Positions 1-10,430 of a DNA stretch of 64,000 nucleotides are shown in pieces (the first letter of the stretch is position 1; each line of letters starts with the position of its first letter). The stretch is from Antedon bifida (taxonomy: Eukaryota > Echinodermata > Crinoidea > Comatulida > Antedonidae), in NCBI GenBank assembly GCA_963402885.1, contig OY727102.1, positions 10,292,001 through 10,356,000 of the forward strand. Direction: 5' to 3'. Below the pieces are notes generated by a model, which saw only the letters and a program-made list of their open reading frames with translations, was not told the DNA's origin and made no database searches. The translations under genes were made by a program, and so were the position numbers.

Positions 1-584
1 AAAGTCAATATTTATATAGTTAAAAACAAGGAATATTTAAATAACGCTAACTGTTACGCCGTACACATCTTTTGATCGATTCAATAAGCAATATTTTATA
101 ATTCGAGATCTGTTCTGACTTGTCTGTGTTCTTGGGTGATTCTTCAGACAAGACATAAAGTTGTTGGTCACTGTCTAATGTTAAAAAGTGATATATTTTG
201 ATATATGCAGTAGTTATTTGAAAAAAACCATAAATCATTAATTAAAAATACTGTTGCAGCCAATGGCGCAATTGCAGATAATTCTTCTTTTTATAAAAAA
301 AAGTGCAAAAAAGAATTATAAGGCTTCCATTTCAGCAGGGCTTGATTTTTGTTTTTGTTGTGACTAGCCCACTGGGCAAGATAACTTAACTTAATTATAT
401 TAAGCCTATAGTTTAAGTAAATGCTAAATTAAATTATAAATAAACAACTATAAAATAAAATAATTTTTAATTTACACTAAAATATGTTTTAATGTTAATA
501 ATAAATTAAGTACAAAGTACTGTAAAATATTTCATCCCAATTGTTAATTAACTTAATCAACGGGTAAGTATAATGTTCCCTTAG
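1..584. other. AT-rich stretch with no recognised feature
   Basis: Mostly A/T runs with short low-complexity stretches. I see no convincing reading frame, RNA gene or terminal repeat. The sequence becomes homologous to the second gene copy only at about 585, so this may be intron or flank of the damaged gene copy. Confidence 0.5.
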
Positions 585-730
585 GTTGCTTTCTTGGATA
601 TTGGAGAAGTTACTGTAGAAGGTCCAGCGGTTGTATACATTTCATAATGGCTTCAGTCCTGCTATCGGGATGTTTGGTACTTCAGGACTAACAATTCAGG
701 ATAATGTAATTCACCACACAGTTGGAGCAG
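585..730 (+). pseudogene. Copy A exon 1 (beta-helix region), frameshifted
   Basis: Encodes AFLDIGEV... then HNGFSPAIG followed by FGTSGLTIQDNVIHHTVGAG, a PbH1-type repeat typical of fibrocystin-L. The GTAAG donor is at 731. Compared with copy B (6973-7130), about 8 nt are missing near 635, which shifts the frame. The 5' edge of the exon, present in copy B, is not recognisable here because homology begins at 585. The segment around 680-700 (FGTSGLT) is intact here and deleted in copy B. Confidence 0.75.
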
Positions 731-783
731 GTAAGCAATGTCAAAATACTTCTCTTTCCCTTATATAGTAACTTACATTTTAG

Positions 784-1262
784 ATTAATCTGCTGTTCTG
801 TCTTTCCTGGTACATATCAAGACCGCTACAATGCTGAGGATATATCGTGGCCAGCAGGTATTGAAATTGAGAGCTCCAGAGATGTCATCCTACAAGACAA
901 CACTGTGGTAGGCTCTGAGATGGTGCTGTACCATGTCAGTGGGGAGATTGTGACGTTGAAAGTCAATGGAGCAACAACGAAGGCCATACTTCTTTGCACG
1001 GTGTTCATGACGAGGGATGGTCAGAGAGACTGCACACAGATTGCCAATTTCTTCATCTGGAAGAATTGGGATTATGGAGTCTTTTTCCAAATTTCGAGTT
1101 CCGTTGTAAATGACTGATCTTGTTCTTGCTGACAACAACATCGGGGTGATGCCATTTGTCATTGAGCCATCTTCTCTTAGTCATGGAGCTGTTGATAAGT
1201 ATGTGTGAGAATGGACGTTTATAATTGGTACAAGCCTGTTCTTTGATTGCGATGAGTTACAG
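784..1262 (+). pseudogene. Copy A exon 2 (second beta-helix region), three frame changes
   Basis: A TTTTAG acceptor precedes 784 and GTAGG follows 1262. Recognisable family segments are PGTYQDRY and DVILQDNTVVGSE in one frame, WSNNEGHTSLHGVH in a second frame (about 955-1010), RDGQRDCTQIANFFIWKNWDYGVFF back in the first, and TDLVLADNNIGVMPF in the third frame from about 1110. So at least three small indels interrupt it. The end encodes a GTSLFFDCDEL-like motif. Copy B has lost about 336 bp of this exon. Confidence 0.75.
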
Positions 1263-1761
1263 GTAGGTTCAGTAAGATTTAACATTAAATAGCATGTTAC
1301 AAACCGAATACTGTATATATTATGTAATTATGATGAATTAGATTAGATAATGTATAAATGTAAAAATCATAATGAATGAAACAATGTTAATGACGATGAA
1401 ATAAAAGTGGGAAACCAAAAAAAAGAAAAGATATAAACAGTTTCAATAAATATGAACATTTTTATTATTCATTTTAAAAGATGTTTTTTTTTTTCTGTAT
1501 TTCAATTGTTATTATATTTTCATTTTGGGGAACTCTATTTTGCATTCTGTCAAATAAAATCAATGTATAGATATTATACAGTATATGCATACTTGACTTT
1601 CACTCGAAAGGAAATTTGTCAAAGGACTTTCTTACTCTTCTACCTCCTTTTTCTTAACGTGTACTGATAATGCCATTCCATTGTGTAATCAGTTACGTAA
1701 TTTATAAATTCTGATTAAAATATTACATTTTTCCATTAACATTTTCATGTAAATATTTCAG

Positions 1762-1921
1762 AATCAACCGGAGAATGCAGGTCAAAGTGCAAAACAGCGT
1801 GCACCTCGTCCAGAGAACGGAAATGCTGGATTCGTGTGGGCAAATTTCATGTAATGGTGCTCAATTTTTTTCAATTTCATGGTATACATAATTACCCAGC
1901 TATTGCTGGAAGCACAAGATT
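1762..1921 (+). pseudogene. Copy A exon 3, with stop and 3' truncation
   Basis: Acceptor TTTCAG ends at 1761. The exon begins with an NQPENAGQSAKQ-like stretch and contains HNYPAIAGSTRL, matching copy B exon 3 (7822 on). About 8-9 nt lost after TTCATG create an in-frame TAA near 1852, and the cysteine-containing CAPCG segment is altered. The 3' end joins intron-like sequence directly. Confidence 0.65.
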
Positions 1922-2039
1922 GGTCCTTACTTGGACAAACCTAGTCCTTACTTCGACAAGCCAACAACTGCCATTGTTTGAGTTCTATTGCAGGAAACGC
2001 ATACTCATACTGTTTACACATGAAGCTGAATGCTTACAG

Positions 2040-2100
2040 GTACAAAGAAGGTAAGAGACAGAGACAAGAACAGGGTTTACATACATATACCTAATTTAGG
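2040..2100 (+). pseudogene. Copy A exon 4 remnant
   Basis: Only the last ~60 nt of the exon remain (encoding RDKNRVYIHIPNLG, frame inferred), followed by a GTAAGT donor at 2101. The first two thirds, intact in copy B (8316-8483), and the preceding intron part were deleted in one event that joins intron sequence at about 2039. Confidence 0.65.
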
Positions 2101-2266
2101 GTAAGTACTAATAGTATTTATTCTATATATCTACGGACCACTTGCATTTATCCAAGTTACGTTATTGTAAATCATTGTGTATCTTTACTTGCTAATTGCA
2201 TTATTTTCATCAACCTAGTACACTTACTGTACCTACAATACTTTTCATTTAATCTTAACACTACAG

Positions 2267-3100
2267 TAAAGTTAAAAAGACCCCCTTCCCTACGTTTTTT
2301 AGATCTAATTTAAGGTCACAAACTACAATTAATGTAAAAATAAATATTATATGGTTACTTTTTTGTCTTTAAATGGTTAAAAATGTGAAAAATAAGTTGA
2401 TTCTAGTAATTTTAGCGGCCCGCTATAAATCCCAAAATGCATTGCGTGCGGATTGATATTTTTGTTTTTCTTCTGTAATTCACCCACTTTTTGATTGATC
2501 GTGAGGCCAAAACAAATGGAAGACTCATAAATTTTCACCAAAAATACCAGGTTTTCCCCATTTTGTATCAACGGAGTCTGGCAAATATAGAAAGACAATT
2601 AATGCAGCAACTATACAACGTCAGGCTAGGTATATAACTAGCATACGATATTCGTACGTTACCGATGTTTACCGGCTATAGGCCTACAAAACTCAGCCTA
2701 GCTAGGCTAGACCTAAAGACTGCCCACGAGAGGTCATTCGCCGCGAGCTACATAGGTAGTGCATTGTTTCTCACTTTTTATCATAATTTACCATAAAACG
2801 TACATTTAAGACAAGGAATGACCTTGTTTAATGTTTTTAAAGTAATATATATGTATTATTTTTACAAAACGTCACAAATTGAAGGGAAGGGGTCTTTAAT
2901 CCTTCTGAGTGCGTGGAGATGGATTGTGATGCATTTAAGAATGCAATGATCAGAGACGAAGATGGTGGAATTCTAGTAGGATCACGGCCTGGTTATGTTA
3001 TTCCTGATTCTGCATACGAGTGGGATAGAGATCCGAGACGTGGACTTAGGATTATAGAATTCCAAACATGATGGTTACAGACATCAATGGTAGTAAAATC
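2267..3100 (+). pseudogene. Copy A exon 5, split by a TTAA element
   Basis: The exon starts after CTACAG (2261-2266). Its first nine nucleotides (2267-2275) are separated from the rest (2900-3100) by the 620-bp element. It encodes CVEMDCDAFKNAMIRDEDGG, DPRRGL and, in a shifted frame, YRIPNMMVTDINGSK. Copy B lacks the YRIPNMMVTDINGSK part but keeps the IPYDEKCPHKG end that copy A has lost together with the next intron. Confidence 0.7.
2272..2899. mobile_element. TTAA-flanked MITE (620 bp)
   Basis: The insert 2276-2895 is bounded by direct TTAA copies (2272-2275 and 2896-2899). Its ends are inverted: AAAGACCCCCTTCCC at the left and the complement of GGGAAGGGGTCT at the right. Copy B (14133 on) has the uninterrupted site with a single TTAA, so insertion and target duplication are directly visible. 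TTAA duplication is typical of piggyBac-type elements. No transposase frame is present, so this is a non-autonomous element. The interior includes TAGGCCTA-rich sequence. Confidence 0.85.
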
Positions 3101-3128
3101 TTTTGTCTAATCTGCTCTTTTCATTAAG

Positions 3129-3802
3129 GTATCATTGGTACAGAAGACTGAATATGGCATGAATCTTGGCAGGCTTTTGAATGCTATGACTACGATTACG
3201 CTATGTTGATTATTGAAAGTCTTGATCCTGACACAAGAATTACGACGTCTTCACCAATCGTCATTGTGTCTAACGGTTATGTTGATTTGATCAATGGACC
3301 ACAAGATCACGGCTGGTGTCATGGGTACACATGTCAAGAGCGCATCAGCACATTTATGTCTATCGTTGCAATTGGAGAGACTTATGAGATGTATATGAGA
3401 GTTCAACGAATCCTCAAACGTTATGACTTCATTTCCTGAACACAGCTCCAGATCAGAAAATAGTTGTCGGCATCCGGTATGCCAATCCTCAACGCTTAGA
3501 TGTGTACCATCAAGGTCACTATGTCATGCCAAATAACAGGCAGCTGGATGGAGATATGTTCATATGGGTTCCAGAAGATCCAAATAGACCAGACGATCAG
3601 TTCATGACTCCAGCATTTATGGCGAGAACTATTTTGATCGCGATTGGCAGACTCTTTGGATACTTATACGTGGTAGTGACCCAATTGACATCATCACTAC
3701 ACCGGTTATAATGGTTGACGTTGGTGTGGCTTCTGTTGATGTTGATGACTTCTATGAAGAAGATCTTGTTAACAATCTTGCCAGTTTGGTATATATAATA
3801 CA
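3129..3802 (+). pseudogene. Copy A exon 6, with stops and a 10-nt deletion
   Basis: The exon follows CATTAAG (ends 3128). In family frame it reads GIIGTED then TGA (3149-3151), where copy B has TGC. It continues MLIIESLDPDT, NGYVDLINGPQDHGWCHGYTCQERIS, then in another frame TNPQTL-TGA (3424-3426), LHFLNTAPDQKIVVGI, and NPQRLDVYHQGHYVMP. A 10-nt loss near 3606 shifts the frame before the region encoding SSIYGENYFDRDWQTLW in copy B. The donor GTAAGT is at 3803. This block is the most conserved C-terminal part of fibrocystin-L. Confidence 0.8.
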
Positions 3803-3957
3803 GTAAGTAAATAGCTTTCTTTAACCATATTAAAGTATCACATAATCTATCCAGATTTCTTCTTTTTTCAGTTTTATATGTTTAGAAATGAGTTGAATTT
3901 TATTTCATTGCCTATTCTTTTAATATCTAAACAATAATTAATATTTCTTCCTTACAG

Positions 3958-4154
3958 ACAATTCAACCCTAGAACATGATGAGTTAGTTAACCTTCAAGC
4001 AGAAATTGTTAATGCAGCACAAACCGGTACTTTGTACGAGAGTCTTGAAGTTGAGGTTATTAGCAATGACCGATCCTTCTCCCCCAGCCGAAGACCCAAC
4101 AAGGGGTGTGAGAGCAACAAATACAACAGGAGGTCCAAGTACAGGCAATAAAAC
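3958..4154 (+). pseudogene. Copy A exon 7, frameshifted
   Basis: Acceptor CTTACAG ends at 3957 and donor GTAAGT starts at 4155. It encodes DNSTLEHDELVNLQAEIVNA in one frame and, after a shift near 4060, MTDPSPPAEDPTRGVRATNT in another. Copy B has the same shift, so it may predate the duplication. Confidence 0.7.
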
Positions 4155-4333
4155 GTAAGTCACATTTAAGAAGTAATGAGTTGAAGTTGAGTTTTCTGTA
4201 GAGTTACTGTAGTAAAGAACTGGCTTGTATCGTCTTGTCCAAAGTCTTAAATTGTATTCTCATGTGTGGCTTGTAACGAACATAACCATAATGCCTATAT
4301 CATTACAAAACAACATAACTAATTGGTTCACAG

Positions 4334-4478
4334 GTATTCTGAGAAGCAAGCTGAAGAAGAGGCATCTAGTGACCCAGGAGTAGAAATCATCTATCAATTC
4401 TCAAGCACAATGAGTATACGTTTACAACGGCTGATGCTATTTGAGATTCAACCTTGCATCTCTATATTGGATACCAGT
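4334..4478 (+). pseudogene. Copy A exon 8, frameshifted
   Basis: Acceptor TTCACAG ends at 4333. It encodes YSEKQAEEEASSDPGVEIIY and, in a shifted frame, QPCISILDTS. About 14 nt present in copy B (encoding part of MENHPFE) are missing near 4441. The donor is GTAGAT at 4479. Confidence 0.65.
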
Positions 4479-4596
4479 GTAGATTTAACACAATTCTTTC
4501 TAAACTCCAATATAGGCTATCAAGCTGTGGTAATACACCATAGGTTTGATAGAAATATTCTACGAAAAAAAAGGAATTATTCAATGATTTTTACAG

Positions 4597-4944
4597 GGTG
4601 AAATTGTGCAAAATCTGGGACATTCTTCACATCCATGGAAAATGCCCAGGAGTATCTGATGCAGAGCTCGTCAGCAACAACACTGTAGATATAATCCATG
4701 GCTGGGCCAACTTCACTGATCTTGCCATTAATCTGTCAGGAAGTGGTTACTTCTTTAAATTCAGCATTGTTTATTCCAACTCATCCACGCTAGAAGGTAT
4801 CAACTCAACAGAGTTTTCTGTCATTGAGGGTGTTTTCCACATATCAATCGCAGATCAACACTAAAAGTTGTTGAGAAATTTGATGTTCAGTTTAATCTAA
4901 TTGAAGATTTTACAATGGATATTGCAGAACATCTGGATTCCAAG
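4597..4944 (+). pseudogene. Copy A exon 9 (C-terminal region), frameshifted
   Basis: Acceptor TTTACAG ends at 4596. Frame 1 reads EIVQNLGHSSHPWKM, then a different frame reads VSDAELVSNNTVDIIHGWAN and FSVIEGVFHISIADQH with TAA at 4862. A third frame reads KVVEKFDVQFNLIEDFTMDI, matching the start of the membrane-proximal SEA-like region in the family. The donor GTTGGT follows at 4945. Downstream intron homology with copy B runs to about 5237. Confidence 0.7.
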
Positions 4945-5237
4945 GTTGGTGATTTTTTAATTAATTATAAGTCATTTTCAAATTGTCAATGCAGTTTTTC
5001 TCTCTAATTAACCATCCATCTTCTATTTAATACTGCATTATAATAACTAAAATCACCATCAATTGTAGACTAGTGTATCCAATCTAAGAGCAACTTCTTT
5101 TTGAAGACTACAGTCCATTTCAAATTTTCAATGCAGGTCTCCCTCTATTTAACCCACTACCTTCTATTAATACTTCCCCCTACCCCAATTTTAAAAGCAT
5201 CTTCAATTGTAGACTATCGTATCCACTCTAAGAGCAA

Positions 5238-6589
5238 CAAACGTTACTGTTACCATGAATAGGTATAATAAGTTCAATTTATCCACGGAGGCCCAGATCA
5301 ACACAGGGTTGCTCTTCCCAGCTTCTCGAACTTCACTAAATTCTTATTGGATGCTACACACACAGATCCTCTCAATTTAAGATGCAGGCGAGCATGTTCA
5401 TACATGCATACAAACTGTACATTAATTAAACAAATATCCAGTCAATTTGTGTGTACAACAGGGTCATTGTTTAGAAATTGAGCAACGCATTGCTTTTTCA
5501 ACCTTTGACATCCATTGACAGTTTTCATTTGAGCACCCACAGCGCCTTAAACCTCTCACTAAAGCTTTTCTGGTAGCTACTTAAAATCTATCCGTTTTAA
5601 AAGCAGGTATTTTGAGTCTCTAAGATGAGGAGTGCCATAATCTGTCTTCATATACAAAATGAAGTTTGTAATTGTTAAATATACAGTATATGTTGACAGA
5701 AGTGTGGACACCTTCTTCATCTAGACTCCGATATCCCAGCTCAAAGAGCTCTATGCGAGGAAACAAACAATGAGAAAAGTTAAGAGACTAAGGGGATCAC
5801 GACCCAAAATCACATCAAAATTATAGAAAATGAAAAAACAAAAATAAACAAGTCTATGCACACTTTGGACAATAATCGCTCTGATTGGGGAAGTCTTGTT
5901 AAGTGCGCTATGTCGCAAGATGTTCAGCGTTCGTGATAGTGATATGTTTGCGGTACAGAACGATCACAGCATGTTGATTGAAATGTGGAGAAAAACGCAA
6001 CCGTTCTTTTCATATTGATTTCATCATGCAACAATATGTCAAATAATTTTACCATACACCTACCGTGTATACGTTTATGTACTGTATGTAAGTTTTTTTT
6101 TAATATTGTGAGTTATATTAAATATTTGTGTTTCTTTGTAGAGCACAATTTTCTAAAATAGAGAAAATGGCACTGCCTGAGAAGGTACCTTAAGTTAAAA
6201 TGTCAGACTATGCGAATGAATCTAAGTAAGAAGAGTGCTAGCAGTGGATCTAATCAACTATTGTAAGTATTAAGCCTAAGAAATAAATATTTAGAATATT
6301 TATTCTTTGTGTTGAAGTATACAGTGCCAGTAACTACTGTTTATGTGCACACTAAACTGTTTGCCAGTCCAAACTTCTAGCATTCTCTTTATTTGCCTTC
6401 TTTCCTTCTTTGGAAACTTAAGATTATATAATCGTTGGGAAAACTAACATTATCAGCTCTATCACTCATTATTTCTGGTCATTGATGGTGATGATTTTTA
6501 TATTTTTAATTAATAAACAATTTATTGAATCATGGCAATGATTGTTATTAGATTGAGACAAAATAATTATAAATAGACCACCATGGTTC
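5238..6589. other. Unassigned spacer between the two gene copies
   Basis: Homology with the region downstream of copy B stops at about 5237. The following ~1.35 kb has no counterpart in the window, no long frame and no clear terminal repeats. It could be an old insertion or deleted gene sequence, and I cannot assign it. Confidence 0.4.
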
Positions 6590-6800
6590 CTTAGGCAGGA
6601 TGCTTTACTCTCATTGCCTTATTCTTCGGATGAGATGTAAAGCCGTTGGTCCTGTGTACTTAACAGTGCACATTAAAGAACGTGGTACACTGTTTGAAAA
6701 AAGTAGGGGATTGTCTCCCGGTGTGCTGATCTGGTAGGCGCTGCACTGCTGGCTGTCGAGGGTCCGTGGAGGGCCTCCGAATTTCCTCAGTTTCCAGTAA
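6590..6800 (+). mobile_element. SINE-like repeat with conserved metazoan domain
   Basis: Contains CTTCGGATGAGATGTAAAGC, then CGTTGGTCCTGTG and CACATTAAAGAACGTGGTACAC. This resembles the conserved SINE core found in many marine invertebrates, remembered form CGGATGGGACGTTAAACCGTCGGTCCCGTG...TTAAAGAACCC, which I associate with the eumetazoan 'Nin' SINE domain. No clear pol III A/B boxes or target duplications were found, so the limits are approximate. Confidence 0.5.
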
Positions 6801-6972
6801 AGCTTGAGGACCAGAATAATACATTATAATAACACAAGTTGTGTTAAAATACTTCTATAAAGGAACATTCTTACATTGGAAAGTGTTAGTTCTGTAATTG
6901 TAACTTTTTTTTCCCTGAGGTTTTTGTCTGGCACTTATTCATTCGATAGTGACACTTATTTATTTGTTTCAG

Positions 6973-7130
6973 ATTTTTATGAGCCACATTATTCAGTTGC
7001 TTTCTTGGATATTGGAGAAGTTACTGTAGAAAGTCCATCGTTTGTACGTGAATATACATTTCATAATGGCTTCAGTCCTGCTATCGGGATGCAATTCAGG
7101 ATAATGTAATTCACCACACAGTTGGAGCAG
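6973..7130 (+). pseudogene. Copy B exon 1, 19-nt deletion
   Basis: Acceptor TTTGTTTCAG ends at 6972 and the GTAAG donor is at 7131. It encodes DFYEPHYSVAFLDIGEV, then FVREYTFHNGFSPAIGM. Right after GGGATG (7086-7091) the 19 nt that encode FGTSGLT in copy A are missing, so the frame shifts and ends at TAA 7107-7109. The 5' part and the VREY region are intact here and damaged in copy A. Confidence 0.75.
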
Positions 7131-7185
7131 GTAAGCAATACCAAAATACTTCTCTTTTCCTTATATATAGTAACTTACATTTTAG

Positions 7186-7328
7186 ATTTTATACAACAAC
7201 ATCGGGGTGATGCCATTTGTCATTGGGCCATCTTCTCTTAGTCATGAAGCTGTTGATAAGTATGTGTGAGAATGTAGTCATCGTTTATAATTGGTACAAG
7301 CCTGTTCTTTGATTGCGATGAGTTACAG
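7186..7328 (+). pseudogene. Copy B exon 2 remnant
   Basis: Starts after TTTTAG like copy A exon 2 but jumps almost at once to ACAACAACATCGGGG, so about 336 bp covering PGTYQDR to NFFIWKNWDYG are gone. The remaining end encodes NNIGVMPFVIGPSSLSH and GTSLFFDCDELQ with a GTAGG donor. Confidence 0.7.
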
Positions 7329-7821
7329 GTAGGTTCAGTAAGAATATAAACATTTGTAGCATGTTACAAACCGAATACTGTAATTAAGCAATTATGATGA
7401 ATTAGATTAGATAATGTATAAATGTAAAAATCATAATGAATGGAACAATGTTAATGACGATGAAATAAAAGTGGGAAACCCAAAAAAGACACAAAAAAAA
7501 GATATAAACATTTTCAATAAATATGAACATTTTTATTATTCATTTTAAAAGATTTTATTTCGGTTTTTCAAATGTTATTATTTTGTCAGTTTGGGGAACT
7601 ATATTTTGCATTCTGTCAAATAAAATCAATGTATAGATATTATATATGCATACTTGACTTTCATAAGGAAATTTGTCAAAGGACTTTCTTACTCTTCTAC
7701 CTTCTTTTTCTTAACGTGTACTGATAATGCCATTATTCCATTGTGTAATCAGTCACGTAATTTATAAATTCTGATTAAAATATTACATTTTCCCATTAAC
7801 ATTTTCATGTAAATATTTCAG

Positions 7822-7998
7822 AATAAACCGGAGAATGCAGGTCAAAGTGCAAAACAGTGTGCACCTTGTGGTCCAGACAATGGAAATGATGGATACGTGA
7901 GGGCAAATTTCATGTCTGGTGATAATGGTGCTCCATTTTTTCCATTTCATGGTATACATAATTACCCAGCTATTGCTGGAAGCACAAGATTGCAAGAT
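7822..7998 (+). pseudogene. Copy B exon 3, open
   Basis: Acceptor ATTTCAG ends at 7821. One open frame reads NKPENAGQSAKQCAPCGPDN, then YVRANFMSGDNGAPFFPFHG and HNYPAIAGSTRLQD. This is the undamaged form of copy A exon 3. The expected family continuation (LQD-VTF) fits the next exon, but the donor near 7997 is not a clean GT in that phase, so the exon end is uncertain. Confidence 0.65.
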
Positions 7999-8315
7999 AT
8001 GTAAAAGCATGACATAATCTGGTCCTTACTTGGACAAACCTAGTCCTTACTTGGACAAACCAGTTGAGTTCTATTGCAGGAAACGCATACTCATACTGTT
8101 TACACATGAAGCTGAATGCTTATTTGGATAACATAAAATTGCCATTGTATCCAAGTTATCACCACTGTAATGTTGAGGTTGTCCCTTAGTACTGTTTTAT
8201 CATAAAATATGTCTTTAATATCGGAATACATTTTTGGTGAAACTTACCAAATGAATATATTTCAACATACTTATTCATTTACAAATAAAGGTATTTTGCT
8301 CTTTCTTATCAATAG

Positions 8316-8483
8316 ATGTCACATTCGCTCATTTTGATACTGCGTGTAAGAAAGATCATTACGCTACTATGACCAATCCATCAAATGATGATGGTATCCA
8401 CCCAATGTCCGCTGTAGGTACTGTACAAAGAAGGTAACAGTCAGAGACAAGAACAGGGTTTACATACATATACCTAATTTAGG
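8316..8483 (+). pseudogene. Copy B exon 4, one frameshift
   Basis: Acceptor ATCAATAG ends at 8315 and donor GTAAGTA is at 8484. It encodes VTFAHFDTACKKDHYATMTN, then DDGIHPMSAVGT, and after a small shift KVTVRDKNRVYIHIPNLG. The exon ends in GG and exon 5 starts with T, giving G-KVNPSDCV across the junction as expected for the family. The intron between them hosts the LTR retrotransposon. Confidence 0.7.
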
Positions 8484-8623
8484 GTAAGTACTAATAGTAT
8501 TTATCCTATATATCTACGGACCACTTGCATTTATCCAAGTTACGTAAATGTAAATCATTGTGTATCCTTACTTGCTAGTTGTATTATTTTCATCAACCTA
8601 GTACACTTACCTACAATACTTTT

Positions 8624-8931
8624 TGTAATGTACCGATTTACAATACAAATAAGTGAGAGAGAGACAAGTTCTGTTATAGTTGAAAGCTAGCACTGAAGTG
8701 TTTATTCTTTATTCTACATCTACTATATATAATAACAATATCGGTAATGGGTAATTAATCTGTCAAGGTGGAATGTTTAGTGGTCTCAGCAGAGGGGTCT
8801 ACTTTAGCCATTAGTGACCATTAAGTAGCCAGGGTTATATAGAAGTGGGTTAACATAATATATATGGTAACAGGTGAAGGAAGTATAAATAATTGGTAGC
8901 AAGTAATATTAATCAAGTTCAATACATTACA
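8624..8931 (-). repeat. 3' LTR of the Gypsy element
   Basis: On the + strand it starts TGTAATGTACCG and ends CAATACATTACA. It is a near-identical match to 13802-14111. The short inverted ends (TGTAATGTA against TACATTACA, allowing one offset) are typical LTR termini. Confidence 0.92.
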
Positions 8932-8944
8932 TTCCCTCCCTTCT
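8932..8944 (-). other. Polypurine tract of the Gypsy element
   Basis: On the minus strand AGAAGGGAGGGAA lies directly against the 3' LTR, the expected position of the plus-strand primer tract. Confidence 0.8.
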
Positions 8945-9121
8945 ATTATAAACAATTCTAAGCTATTTATTTATAATTGAATCAAAGCAGCACTGTACTA
9001 AGTTATGGTTTAATAACACTTTAAATGTATATGGTATAATGCACTGTATAAAGTAAAATATAAGATCAACATTTTAAATTGTCCAGTAATAATGTCCATA
9101 AAAGTTTCTATATTTCAGTTA

Positions 9122-9480
9122 TTAAAAATGTCCATATCTTTCCGGCGGTTTTCTATCGCGAGTAAGGTATACTCTTCGCTGAGCAGTAATAGACTGTGCT
9201 TCGACAGTCGATTGTGATGTTTCCACTGTTCAGATTTGGATTAATGAGCATTGGAGGTAATTGTGGAGGATCATCTTTGTTTGTAAGCTGTTTATCCTGA
9301 GTTTGAACAGGCCTATAACGCTTCCTGATATGGTCGGCATGACGACGACAAACTCGTCCATCTTCTAGTTTTATCTTGAATGAGATGCGACCGGATTTTA
9401 ATGTTATTGTTCCGGGTAACCATTTCAGATTTTGTCCTCTAAAGTTCTTTATATACACCTACTCTCCTTCTGCAAAAGTG
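9122..9480 (-). pseudogene. Gypsy pol C-terminal tail
   Basis: The frame encodes YIKNFRGQNLKWLPGTI, then RISFKIKLEDGRVCRRHADH and IRKRYRPVQ, which is the small beta-barrel type segment that follows integrase in many Gypsy elements, and ends near TRDRKPPERYGH. It is separated from the integrase core by shifts and by the insertion at 9661. Confidence 0.7.
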
Positions 9481-9660
9481 CGTTCTTTGCATGATGATCA
9501 TGGGCTAATTTCTGTTTTTCAAGTTGAGTGATAACACGATCTGCTTGATAAGGGTGTAAAAGATCAAAATGCGTTTTCAATTTTCGGCCATTCAGTAATT
9601 CTGCTGGTGTTTTGCCAGTTGTGCTATGAGGTGTATTTCTATATTTAAATAGGAATCTTG

Positions 9661-9857
9661 AATTGTTTTTTTTTTTAACTTTATTTGGTAATCAAGGTTA
9701 AAAAACAATAAAATATAATACATAGAAAATAGAAAAACAATTGCACGGAAAAAACAGGCCTTGATTACAAGGAATGCCAAGAAAAGTTTAAAACTTATTT
9801 CCACTTGGGTCCTAAAAACAAGAAACTGATAACAAGAACATACAAATTACAACATAA
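9661..9857 (-). mobile_element. Nested 197-bp poly(A) retroposed fragment
   Basis: The insert is flanked by GAATCTTG on both sides (9653-9660 and 9858-9865). On the minus strand it ends with AATAAAGTT followed by about 12 A, so it was inserted by target-primed reverse transcription. It begins with a short tail reading FLFLGPKWK and a stop, like the last residues and 3' UTR of some LINEs. It interrupts the sequence after the integrase core. Confidence 0.75.
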
Positions 9858-9865
9858 GAATCTTG

Positions 9866-10430
9866 CGACTTTTGTTTCGATATATCCATCGTTTCGCTGT
9901 TTCTTTAAATGTGCGTACAGCACGTTCCGCAAGACCATTCGATGATGGGTGATATGGGGCTGTTAAAGAATGTCTTATTCCATTTCGCTTTAAGAATGTA
10001 TGAAATTCATCACTGGTGAAACATGTTCCATTGTCGGATACTATTTTATCTGGCAATCCATGCGATGCAAATATAAGCCTGAGCTTATCCACTGCGGTAT
10101 TTGTCGTTGAGGAATTTACCGGAATTACCTCAAGCCATTTTGAGTATGCATCGTATTAAAAACATTTTTCCAATAAATGGTCCAGCATAGTCGATATGTA
10201 ATCGTGACCATGGTCAATTCCATGGGTGCAATGGTGCTTTAGGTGGTAAAGTTTGATTGGATTGGCATGTATCGCACTGCTTTGATATGTCTTTGTCCAT
10301 ATTAGGCCACCATAACGAATCCCGAGCAAAACTTTTCATTCTGACAATTCCAGTATGACCGTCATGTAGTGCTTGTAGCAACTGTTTTCTACCAGGCTGT
10401 GGAACAACAATTCTATTTCCCCACAAAATA
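9866..10430 (-). pseudogene. Gypsy integrase (zinc-binding and core domains)
   Basis: The zinc-binding part (about 10220-10430) has LLQALHDGHTGIVRM and DISKQCDTCQ, an HHCC motif. The core begins with RLHIDYAGPF (first Asp, about 10180-10200), then a shifted frame gives VSDNGTCFT (second Asp) and SSNGLAERAVRTFKE (catalytic Glu). All three acidic residues are recognisable, but stop codons and frame changes at about 10100-10215 separate them. Confidence 0.8.

Larger units (their letters stand above)
585..4944 (+). pseudogene. Fibrocystin-L (PKHD1L1)-like gene fragment, copy A (whole locus)
   Basis: Nine exon-like blocks, separated by introns with recognisable GTAAG donors and pyrimidine-AG acceptors, encode the parallel beta-helix and C-terminal part of a fibrocystin-L-like protein. 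This is a family of very large type I membrane proteins with G8 and PbH1 repeats. Recognition rests on remembered family motifs: a PGTYQDR segment, IWKNWDYG, MDCDAFKKA followed by DPRRGL, LINGPQDHGWCHGYTCQ, NPQRLDVY and GWANFTDLAI. The copy cannot encode one protein: it has stops, several frameshifts, a lost exon 4 body and a fused exon 5/6 junction. A TTAA element sits in exon 5. Introns at 1263-1761, 2101-2266, 3803-3957, 4155-4333 and 4479-4596 show nothing else. The 5' half of the gene is not in the window. Small indels could in part be assembly error, but the larger deletions cannot. Confidence 0.85.
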
